This document shows, piece after piece, positions 11,614 through 21,893 of a stretch of 64,000 nt of DNA. Location of the stretch: assembly GCA_037127255.1 (NCBI GenBank), contig JBANSL010000004.1, positions 50,541,702-50,605,701 of the forward strand. The letters run 5' to 3'. Source of the stretch: Persicaria tinctoria (lineage: Eukaryota; Streptophyta; Magnoliopsida; Caryophyllales; Polygonaceae). The translations under genes and the position numbers were made by a program. The first letter of the stretch is position 1. Each line of letters begins with the position of its first letter. The notes under the pieces were generated by a model, which had not been told where the DNA came from, did no database searches, and saw only the letters and a program-made list of their open reading frames with translations.

Positions 11614-12833
11614 AAGTATGGGGTGGGGGAAGGGCTCACTTTGTGCATATTTGATATATTTTACATTATGTGTGCATATTTAAAGTTTATTTCTGAATTG
11701 TTTATACATGGCTATTTTGGAATTCATTATCGATTTATGTGCTTATATGCATGATTTCAAAAGTTTGAAAAAATGACCCCCAATGAAATTTTTTGATTAA
11801 TGTCATGGAAGTTTTATTGAACTCGACGATGCAAAATTAGATTCATTAGAGATATAGCATGAAATTACCTAGTAAAGGGTAGTAACAATGAAGTGCATTA
11901 TTTCTTGAAAACCATAAAAGGAGGTAAAATTTGAAATTGCTTTTGACATGTTGCATGATAAGAGGATGGAGGACTTTATATTTGCATATAATGCTCATAT
12001 TGTTATATCCTAGCCATTTTTATGCTTATGCATCACAAAAGCCATATTATGCCTTATTTCAATTATTGCTCCACATGATCTAAATATTGCACATTCTTTA
12101 CCTTATTTCCTATCCGGGGATTATGTTGAGAATGATGTTACATTATGGAGATAATTATATGGTTGTTGTGTTGTTATTATCATTATTGGAGTTTGACAGA
12201 AATGTTTCAAAAATATGGAAAATTTAATGAGTGAGAAAAAAATTCGATCACCTCAGGAGATAAAGGTAGATCGGCCCTGCTTACTGAGATAATAGTACAG
12301 TGAGATGGGACACGAGGCGAGGAGTCCAAAGCACTAAGTATCCGGGGCCATTCATGACACCCATGTTTGCGACTCGCGAAAAGGCAGTGCTGATGTTAGA
12401 GAGGTAAAAGCATTATTATTGATAAAAGAATTATGAAAGGTGATGATTCTTATGGAAAAAAGAATGTGGTTGAGAAAGATTGGAAATACTCCATTTCTCC
12501 GGATCATTAGCACCACATTGCCAAAAATGGCCCACCTTTAGCCTTTTACCAATCTACTCCTTATTGAGCTTAAATTAAAGTCCTCTTGATTATTGTTGCT
12601 TTGTCACGAATGAATGTTTTTGCATAACCCTCCTTTTGTGAGTAGATGTTGCTCTTAAAAATTGCACATGCATGGAGTTGTGACACTAGTATCTTTTCGA
12701 GGATGGTAATTGATTGAAGGGACATATGGCAATGAATCTAAGGTGTTGAGAGTTTTGATTCCTTCCCCTGAATGACAAATAAAAGTATTGCTTGAGGACA
12801 AGCAAGCTTAAGTATGGGGTGTTTGTTGTGAGC
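11614..12833 (+). mobile_element. X internal 3' region, first copy
   Basis: Non-coding; homologous to 15572-16725. It starts at AAGTATGGGGTGGGGG and ends with the hairpin TTGCTTG-AGGA-CAAGCAA (12788-12805) and the AAGTATGGGG tract before the LTR at 12834. Confidence 0.7.
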
Positions 12834-13792
12834 TAAATCTGCCATGTTTTACAGTAACTTTTATATCGTTTTCTTCATGCATTTCATGCATTTGGGCTAG
12901 AATAATACAGAGTCTATGTAGTTTATGCTTATTTGCCAAATTATGGAATCTACACCAGTTTCTGTTTAAATTTGCAGAATTCGAGGCAATTTACAGCAGT
13001 TCTGAGAAAGTTTGGAAAAGCTCGGAAATCAGCTACAGAAGTCCAAAGTCAAAGGATGACAGAACCAAGACGAATCAAGCTGGAGCCCAGAAATTACTCG
13101 ATATCGATGACATATAGTCGATATCGACAAATGATGTCCGAGCAGTACTGGTCGAGTAGAGCATGATCGAGGAGCTGAGAGCCAGAGCCAACCCGACTCC
13201 ACAAGTTTACTCGATATCGAGTAATCTACTCGATATCGACAAGATCAGAGCACATGTCCGAGCCAGTGTCGGGGAGCAGTTCCTCGACCAAGACCAGCAG
13301 CGCAGAAGTCGACACAAGCTTACTCGATATCGACTAAAGTTGTCGATATCGAGGACCCCAGATCACCTGACCGAGGCTGATCGAGCAGCAGCAACCCAAC
13401 ATGCTGAGCCAGCCGTAGTCGATGACACACTTTACTCGATATCGAGTAGTGCTTGTCGATATCGAGGAGATCTTTCTGGAGACGGGTTACGCGGTGAGCT
13501 GTTCGACGTGGTTTGGGGTTGCTTGGAGCCGAAGGAGTCTGAGTTTGCCGAGATCTATCCACATCTATCAAGGCATATCAAGATCTATCAACACATGGAA
13601 GATTTACCTACTTTAGATTTATTTCCTATTTGGATTTTATTATTTATTCCATTTATTTATCTTTAAGCTTTTAGATATAGAGATTTAGATATAGATATAT
13701 TTGTTCTTTCCTTGATTAGCGGGGTTTGAGCACTATAAACAAAGCCTTAGGGGCTGGTTTTTATTCATTCAATTTCAGAGACAATTAGTTAG

Positions 13793-13873
<81 letters not shown>

Positions 13874-14617
13874 GCGAGAAAGGAGAGAGAAGGAGGAACA
13901 TTTGGAAGATTTTGTAAGTTTAAGTTTTATTTTGAATGTTAAAGTTAGTTTCTTTTATTATGGTTTGTTTCTAATTTCCTTCTTCTAGGGTTGGGGTGAT
14001 CCCAACATAGATATATGTGTTTGATTTATAAATCCATCAATTTATATGTCTTTATCATCATCTACCTATGTGCTTAATCCTTTGCGAGAGTTGAGGAAAT
14101 TCCTTATTCATGATATTGAAGCGAAATTGATCTTATTATGAATTGGATAGTAATTAGGGTTTATTTGCGAAAGCTGACTAATCCTAATTAAGAAAAGGTA
14201 GAACCAAATTAGGTTTTTTATGCGAGAGCCTCTATCACCTAAATTGTTGGAATTTGCGAAAGTCGATTCTTTGATATAAAGCATGCATCTTTATATGATT
14301 TATGATCTGCACATATGTTTATTGTTTTGGTGATCTCTAACCTTGGAAGTTTTTCATCTTTATTTGTTTTATTTTATTATTTTTATTCGGCACATATTCT
14401 ACTCGATACCAAACCATCATTCTCTCTCCACCCCTCGACATCGACCTCTCTATTCTTTGTCGACAGCCACCCTCATCACCTTTTCCTGCTATCCCTGAAC
14501 CCCAAAACACACTAAACCTAGAACCGCTGACTTCTCTCCTGAGGACGAACCTGACTCCCCTATACTATAGCGGGGGTCTTGACTATAAATTTATTTGGTC
14601 GAGAAACCCTCTCGTCA
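12834..14617 (+). repeat. X middle LTR (family A, CTCTCRTCA-ending subtype)
   Basis: Opens TGTTGTGAGC and ends CTCTCGTCA directly before the primer site. U3 has four motif pairs of TA type at about 13097, 13208, 13321 and 13436, a regular ~113-bp step. A (TA)n(GA)n microsatellite (13793-13871) follows the TATA block CTATAAACAAAGCC. The last ~600 bases resemble the solo LTR at 57166-58974 more than the flanking X LTRs, so this LTR is a second subtype or a recombinant. Confidence 0.7.
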
Positions 14618-14652
14618 AATTGGCGCCGTTGTCGGGGAAGGGCGCCAATTTG
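14616..14652 (+). other. tRNA-Asp primer-binding site inside a 12-bp inverted repeat
   Basis: The primer site TGGCGCCGTTGTCGGGGA (14620-14637) begins two bases after the LTR end. CAAATTGGCGCC (14616-14627) and GGCGCCAATTTG (14641-14652) are perfect reverse complements around a 13-base loop, so the primer site can fold into a strong hairpin in the RNA. Confidence 0.85.
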
Positions 14653-15282
14653 TTGTATGGAGGAAATCAAGTTCAACAAGGCCCACGGTACATGAGAGCA
14701 ACAACGCCAATCGATGTCGACTACCCCATAGTCGACGTCGACCACATTACAGAAACCCAGGTATGTCCTTCCCCGATCTCGATTCCACCTTTGCAATCTA
14801 TCTTTGAAAAACCATTTGAAGGACCCCAAGAAGAAGAAGCACTATAAGAGACGAAGTTGGACATTGTTGCCCAGGGCATTCCAAGATCGCTTTTACCTTA
14901 CAAAGTGAAGGCTATCCCCGATAATTTTGAGCAACCGATGTTCATATTCAAGTATGGGGTCCTAGTAAAGTGGCATGAAGCTCCGCATGATGAGGTGGAA
15001 ATATCTCTTCCCACTCCACCGTTTTGCTGTGGTGGAGACGTGCAACCAAGTCAGCCTATGAAGCGGAAGAGGTATGATGATGAGGTATGTATATTTTCTT
15101 TATATCTTCCCTTATATATGCTAGCTCGAGCCAGGGAAGATGAATGGGTGGAGCCATGGATCGTCCACTCGGGGAGGTTTAAGCTTCTTCACATGATGCC
15201 CCCGGGTGACATCCCACGCTTCCCACCACCGGAGGAACCACCAGATCCACCTATACCTGCGGACAAAGATGAGCCAGGCTAA
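14620..15282 (+). pseudogene. Family A internal ORF, unknown protein (element X copy)
   Basis: The frame runs from within the primer site to 15282 with one TAA at 14845. The first part carries one TCGA-N2-TCGA pair translated as IDVDYPIVDVD; the part from 14857 is the conserved block also seen at 5640-6085 (SLLPYKVKAIPDNFEQPMF, CCGGD, MKRKRYDD, REDEWVEPW, Pro-rich end). The two copies carry different single stops and most differences are single-residue substitutions, so both derive from an open ancestor. Function unknown. Confidence 0.5.
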
Positions 15283-16725
15283 TGCTTAATGAAGAGGTCG
15301 GCCTAGCGACTATAAATTCTAGAGCTTGTAACTAGACATTTATTTTTTGGGACTTTTTTGGACATTGTTGCTTTTTGTTTGTTTTTGAACTTTTAGTTTT
15401 TCTATTGTGGGTATATGTCTTCTATATTCTTCAGGTCCATGGGGATAGAAGCAAGCTAAATCGGACTCGGCCCAGAGCATAGCACTCGACATTATAAAGC
15501 CTTGCACATCTATCTAGTGAGTTTCTTTCTTTACCCTTATTTTTTATACGGTGAGGACACTGTAATGTTTAAGTATGGGATGAGAGAAGGGTTTACTTTG
15601 TGCATATTTGACCATATTTGATATTTTCCGTTCATATTTGAAGTTTATTTCTTGAATTGCTTATACATGGTTATTTTGGAATTCGTTATTAATTTATGTG
15701 CTTATATGCATGTTTTCCAAAATTTTGAAAAAATGACCCCCATTGAAAATTTTGATTAATGTCATGGAAGCTTTATATTGAACTCGAGGATGCAAAATTG
15801 GATTCATTAGAGATATAGCATGAAATTGCCTAGTAAAGGGAAGTCACAATGAAGCGCATTATTTCTTGAAAACCGTGAAAGGGGGTAAAATTTGAAATTG
15901 CTTTTGACATGTTGCATGATAAGAGGATGGAGGACTTTATATTTTCATATAATGCTCATATGTTTATAATCCTATCCTTACCTATGCTTATGCATCACAA
16001 AAGCCATAATATGCCTTATTTCATATATTGCTCCACATATTCTAAATATTGCCATTCTTTACCTTATTTCCTATCCGGGGATTATGTTGAGAACGATGTT
16101 ACATTATGGAGATTATTATATGGTGTTTGTGTTGTTGTTACCATTATTGGAGTTTGGCAAGAATATTTGAAATATATGGAAAATTTAATGAGCGAAAGAA
16201 AATCCGATCACCTCAGGAGATAAAGGTAGATCAACCCTGCTTGCTGAGATAATAGTTCAGTGAGATGGGACACACAGGTGAGGAGTTCAAAGCACTAAGT
16301 ATCCAGGGCCATTCATGACACCCATGTTTACGATTCGCAAGAAGGCAGTGCTGAGGTTAGAGAGGTAAAAGCATTATATTGAAAAAAAAAAAGCATTGAG
16401 CAAAAGAGAGAAAGGTGATGATTTTTATGAAGAAGGAATGTGGTATGAAAGTTTGGAAAGTACTCCTTATTGAGCTTAAATTAAAGTCCTCTTGATTATT
16501 AATGCTTTGTCACATGAATTGTTTTTACATAACCCTCCTTTTGTGAGTAGATGTTGCTTTTTATTGCACATGCATAAATTTGTGACACTAGTACCTTTTC
16601 GAGGATGGTAATTAATTGCATGGACATATAAGAATGAATCTAATATGTTGAGAGTTTTGATTCCTTACCCTGTATGACAATTAAAAGTATTGCTTGAGGA
16701 CAAACAAGCTTAAGTATGGGGTGTT
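15283..16725 (+). mobile_element. X internal 3' region, second copy
   Basis: Non-coding. It contains the purine tract at 15572 (here AAGTATGGGATGAGAGAAG), the pre-LTR hairpin with one mismatch (16690-16707), and AAGTATGGGG before the LTR. Small ORFs such as 15909-16223 are not shared with the other copies. Confidence 0.65.
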
Positions 16726-18681
16726 TGTTGTGAGCCTAATTTACCATGTTTTATAGTTACTTTTATATCGATTTCTGCATACATTTCATACATTTGGGGT
16801 TAGAATAATACATAGTTTGTGTAGTTTATGCTTATTTGCCAATTATAGAGGTCTACACAAGTTTTTGTTATATTTCGCAGAAATCGGACGCATTTTAGAG
16901 CTTAAAGGAAAGTCATGGAGAAGCTAAGAGTGGTGCAGCTGGAGAAAAGACCACTTTTCAGTATTCATCATTCTGAGTCAAGTTCTGATGTCTTCATAAG
17001 AGTTGTAGCCCTTGAAAAGAGATTTTCAACGCACGGTCATATGCGTCAATCCGACGAACGAGGACTCAGGAAAGTGCGTTTCCAGAACAAAGCAGAAAGC
17101 TGAGAGACTTAGTCGATATCGAGTTGTTTAATCGATATCGAGTAACCCAGATCGAGTAAAGACCCCTGAAATCGACAAGAGAAGCTGGGAGCTGGAGCAG
17201 GTTAGTCGATATCGACAAGAATTAGTCGATATCGAAGAAACACTTGGTCGATTTCCATGTCCAGAACCGAGATCGACGAAGCTGAGCACTGGGGAGCCGA
17301 GCAGAAGTTAGTCGATATCGAGTAACTTTACTCAATATCGAGGACAACCCAAGTTGACATGTGTTCTGTTGGTCGACATGGAGTTGCTGAGCACAAGACG
17401 AAGAAAATGCTAGTCGATATCGAGGACTCCTACTCGATATCGAGGACGTCTCAGTGGCGGATTCCGAGCTATCTGAATATCTGGTTAAGTTTCTATCCCG
17501 AAGCCGATGGTGATATTTTCGAGACCAAATTCTATCCACATATATCAAGAGCTATCAAGTTCAAGGAAGATTTATCCACATTAGATATTTTTCTTATTTA
17601 ATTATTAGATTTATTTCCTTTATTTATCAAGTTTTTATCTTAAGTAAGTAGATAGATAGATATAGATATAGATAGAGTTTCTTTCCTAGATTAGCTTGGA
17701 ATGAAGCCTATAAATAAAGCCCTAGGGGGCTGATTTTCATTAATTCAAGTCAAGTCGTCTTAGGGCGCAGAGAGAAAGAAGGCAAGAGAGAGGCAAGAGA
17801 AGAGAGAGACGAGAGAAGATAGAGAGAGAAGGAGAAGAGGTTGTAAGTTTATGTTTATTAATGCAAGTTAGTTCTTTTTCATCAAAGATGTCTGCTATTG
17901 CGATGAAGAGCGAGTAGTCCACCCACTTCTAGGGTCGGGGTGAGCCCAACGGTAGCCATGTAAGGTGATTTGGTGAAAATAAATCTTTTTATGCAATTCG
18001 TCTTCTATCCCTATGAGCATGATTCTTTTGCGAGAGTTGAAGGTGATCCTTGTTTGTGTTATTGAAGCGAAAGTGATCTTAATGCAACTTGGGTTAGTTA
18101 TGTGAAAAGGGTTAGTAACAATTAGGGTTTATGCAAAAGCCTCTATCTTCCTATTTGTTAATAACGAAAGTTATTTGATGGAAAACATGATCTTTTATGC
18201 CTTTTAGTTTATTGAGTTTATTCACCAAAATCTGAGTTTTGTGTTCGAAATTTACATTTTTACAGTTTCTGTGTTGTCGATCTCGGGGAAAGTTCTTGTC
18301 GATATCGAGTTGGCTGTACTCGATATCGAGGAGGGATTTACTCGATATTTGTCTATTGCTGAGTCTGCTGTCTGTTGTCGATTTCTGTTTCTGTGATCGA
18401 CTTGCTTTAGTCGATATCGACTTGCTGTTGTCGATATCGAGTTGATTCTGTTACTTGCTTTATTTTTCTGCTTTGCTTTGTTATTTCTGTCTTTCTCTCT
18501 GTCTTTCTGCTTTTCTCTTCGTGAGATTTACAGCTACCTGAGATCCGCTGATACGCTTCCTGGAGGATCGATCCTGACTTTCCACTACTGCATAGGGAGG
18601 GAGTCTTGTAATCATTTGCGTGGGCATAATCTGGTTTGATTTATATTTCTATATTTTGAACTTGATTTCTTCCATACAACA
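16726..18681 (+). repeat. X 3' LTR, complete
   Basis: A 1,956-bp LTR from TGTTGTGAGCC to ACAACA. U3 (17108-17440) has four TCGA-N2-TCGA pairs, nearly all with TA centres. The core block CTATAAATAAAGCCC (17708) is the likely promoter. U5 has two further pairs (18299-18330 and 18410-18440). A ~50-bp piece present in the first LTR is missing near 18200. Confidence 0.8.
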
Positions 18682-18686
18682 GTTCA

Positions 18687-19650
18687 CAACCAGGAATCTA
18701 CAAAACCCTAGCAATTGAATTAATTCTACCAAGTTGATCAAGCAAGATAGAATAAAACAATCAACAATAAAGCGCAAAGAAGTTGAAACATTCAATATAG
18801 AAAATAAGGAACAAGAATTAGAAACTCACAACAAATCCAAATAAAGCTTCAAATCGCAAGTAGAACGAAGAGAGTTTAGCCGCTGATGGCGAACATTACT
18901 CTCAATCTCCAACTAAAATCGTCCTGAATCCTAATCTAATTAATGAATGAAAACCTAGGGCTAAGCCCTCTCTCTATTTTGTGCCCAATTTCGTGTACAA
19001 GTCGGCCAAAAAGACAATTAGATAGATAAATGGGGTTTAGAATAGAAAACTGTCGCTAAACTCTGAAATGCGTTGCTCTGGACAAATGCGGCGGCCGCGG
19101 CATGGAAGCTGTTGCCGCTGCTTCATTGATGTGTTGCGGCCGCGGCATATGTGATGCGCCCTCTGCAATGGTCATTTACGAAAAATCTACTTTGAATCAG
19201 CTCTGGAGGTCAACAGAAAAGTTGTAGCTCTTTGAAAGCGCTTTCCAACACATGGTCATACTAGTCAATCGGATAGCCGAGGCCTCCAAAAACTGCAAAA
19301 GAAGTTCAGAATGTCTAGCTATAACTTCTGCAAACTTGTTCTTCGTTTATGATCGCTTCTTCTTCTCCTCAGGGCCTCTTTAGATCTTCATGTAAGCTTC
19401 TTCGATCAACTAGACATTGTCATCCAATGCCTTATCAGCTCATGTCTCATCCTCGGATCCACAGTTACCTGAAATAATCAATAAAAGTGTGTAGATTCCG
19501 ACTCCACCAACATAAAGAGCAAATATGCAAATTATACTTAAACCATGCATGATATGCACCATAACTAAGCTAAATGCAACCTAATATGACCACCTAAATG
19601 CGTGCTATCAAACTCCCCCACACTTAAGCTTTTGCTTGTCCTCAAGCAAA
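18687..19650 (-). repeat. Element Y 3' LTR, right piece, with polypurine tract
   Basis: Continues the Y LTR interrupted by X. It ends at 19610 (TGATAGCACGC on the minus strand). Next, on the minus strand, are the polypurine tract GTGTGGGGGAGTT and, further in, the hairpin TTGCTTG-AGGA-CAAGCAA (19632-19649). It includes two GCGGCCGC-type GC palindromes near 19090 and 19135 that are partly decayed by C-to-T changes in the other Y LTR. Confidence 0.75.
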
Positions 19651-20549
19651 AGAGGGACATGGAGGCGCAGGTGGAGGAGATCATGGCAATCCTAAAGAAG
19701 GACGCAGAAAATCCAATCAACACAAACCAAGGTACGTCGTTATGGATTAATTATTTTTCGGATGCCTTGACAGGAACCAAGTATGGGGTCAAGATCGACC
19801 AAGGCTCCTCGACATCGAGAACCCTAGTCGACCTCGACCAAAAACAGAAACCTCCACCAGCACCAGCATCGTCGAGCAGCAACCCTGAAGAGCCAGGCTC
19901 GTCGAGATCGAGTAGGCTACTCGAGATCGACCACCCCTCTGCTGCCTCGGCTTCGTCTTCTTCGACACTGACTCCACCAGACGAACCATGCTCCTCGATC
20001 TCGACCAGGCTTGTCGAGATCGACTACCACCAGGCTCCACCAGCTCCTGTTTCCTCGACGCTGCAGCCACCAGGAGCAGAAGGCTACTCGAGATCGAGTA
20101 GTCTACTCGAGGTCGATGAGACATCCCCTTCATCGAGTTCTGCATCTTCGAGCAGCTCACCACCGGAACCAGCATCCTCGTCGAGATCGACTAGCCCTAG
20201 TCGAGATCGACCAAACACTGTGGTCCTCGATTCCGTCTCTGCGAAGGTAAGCCAAGGTATGGATCTTTCTTCTCCTATTTCCATTAAAGATCTATCTATA
20301 CATGGGAGAGGTTTGCCTTGGTATGTGCGCTTATGTAGGATATCCAATGATGAGCCCAAGGAATATGAAGTTGGAGACAAGCTCTATGTCTCTAAATCAA
20401 AGGATCATTGGTTCCCCAACAAATTCAACAAGAAGCGGATGAGACCGTTCGTGGTGAACAAGATCCATTCTGGGGGATTACAGCTGATGGACAAGAATGG
20501 ACTCTTATTTGAGGCCCAAGCTACATGGGCACTGCAGATGCCACCTTGA
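19647..20549 (+). pseudogene. Element W ORF: five-unit repeat protein fused to an integrase C-terminal-like end
   Basis: The frame is open for about 300 codons. It starts RDMEAQVEEIMAIL, a segment also found after the protease remnant at 26950. From 19802 to 20215 come five units of about 94 bp (starts near 19802, 19896, 19990, 20081, 20176), each a Pro/Ser/Ala-rich linker plus a core such as GSSRSSRLLEID or CSSISTRLVEID encoded by a TCGA-N2-TCGA pair. The last ~75 residues (EYEVGDKLYVSKSKDHWFP, RPFVVNKI) resemble the GPY/F-like C-terminal part of Athila/Tat integrases, in degraded form. Upstream catalytic parts of pol are missing. The true start is unclear because the frame opens inside Y. 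Confidence 0.55.
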
Positions 20550-21893
20550 GCATACATGGAAAGTCAGCCTAGCAACTATAAAATCTAGAGCTTGTACATA
20601 GACTTTTTTAGGACATTTTTTGAGACATTGTTTTTTGCTTGTTTTTGGTTTAGAACATTTTTGGTTTTTGTTTTTTCTTTTGTGAGTATATGTCTTCCAT
20701 ACTTTTCAGGTCCATGGATAGAACCAAGCTATATTCATACTCGGCCCAGGAGGTGCTTCCATTCGAAATTTAGAGGCCCTACACACCTGTCTAGTGAGTT
20801 TCTTTCTTTACCCTTGTTTTTATACAGTGAGGACACTGTAATATTTAAGTATGGGGTGGGGGAAGGGCTTACTTTATGCATATTTGCTATATTGTGACAT
20901 TATGTGTGCATTATTTCTTTGAATTGCTACATGGCTATTTTGGAATGCATTATTGATTTATGTGCTTATATGCATGTTTTCCAAAGTTTGAAAAATGACC
21001 CCCATTGAAAATTTTAGATAATGTCATGGAAGCTTTAATTGAACTCGACGATGCAAAATTGGATTCATTAGAGATATAGCATGAAATTGCCTAGTAAAGG
21101 GAAGTCACAATGAAATGCATTATTTATTGAAAACCATGAAAGGAGGTAAAATTTGATGTTGCTTTTGACATGTTGCATGATAAGATAATGGAGGACTTTA
21201 TATTTCCATATAATGCTCATATGTTATATCCTAGCCTTACCCATGCTTATGCATCACAAAAGCCATAATATGCCTTATTTCATATAATTGCTCCACATGA
21301 TCTAAATATTGCCATTCTTTACCTTATTTCCATCCGGGGATTATGTTGAGAATGATATTACATTATGGAGATTATCATATGGCTTTTGTGTTGTTATTAT
21401 CATTATTGGAGTTTGGGAAAGTGTTTGAAATATATGGAAAATTTAATGAGTGAAAGAAAATCCAATCACCTCAGGAGATAAAGGTAGATTGACCCTGCTC
21501 TCTGAGATAATAGTTTGGAGAGATGGGACACATTGTGAGGAGTCCAAAGCACTAAGTATCTGGGGCCATTCATGACACCCATGTTTGCGACTCGCGAGAA
21601 GGCAGTGCTGAGGTTAGAGAGGTAAAAGCATTATTATTGAGAAAAGCAATATGAAAGGTAATGAATCTTATGGAGAAGGAATGTGGAAATTCAATTTGGA
21701 AATACTCCATTTCCCTGGATCATTAGCACCACATTGCCAAAAATTGCCAAATAAAAGTATTGCTTGAATGACAAATAAAAGTTTTGAAATACTCCATTTC
21801 CATGAATCTAATATGTTGAGAGTTTTGAATTCTTCCCCTGAATGACAAATAAAAGTATTACTTGAGGACAAGCAAGCTTAAGTATGGGGTGTT
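20550..21893 (+). mobile_element. Element W internal 3' region
   Basis: Non-coding, homologous to the X and Z internal 3' regions. It contains AAGTATGGGGTGGGGGAAG at 20846 and the pre-LTR tract ending AAGTATGGGG at 21890; the hairpin arm has one change (TTACTTG). A short local rearrangement duplicates AATAAAAGTATTGCTTGA around 21750-21790. Confidence 0.7.

Larger units (their letters stand above)
9281..18681 (+). mobile_element. Element X: family A Ty3/Gypsy element with three LTRs
   Basis: X begins TGTTGTGAGC (9281) and ends ACAACA (18681), ends that are inverted complements, and is bounded by GTTCG (9276-9280) and GTTCA (18682-18686), a 5-bp duplication with one change. It splits the 3' LTR of Y, and the Y sequence on the two sides joins as in the intact Y LTR at about 24535. 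Inside are three LTRs (9281-11613, 12834-14617, 16726-18681) and two copies of the internal 3' region. There is no RT or integrase, so mobility would have depended on proteins supplied elsewhere. Confidence 0.8.

Noticed and set aside
19602..19650. Start of the 315-residue ORF at 19602
   Set aside because: The first ~16 codons lie in the LTR edge and polypurine tract of element Y on the other strand; the W sequence begins only at about 19647.
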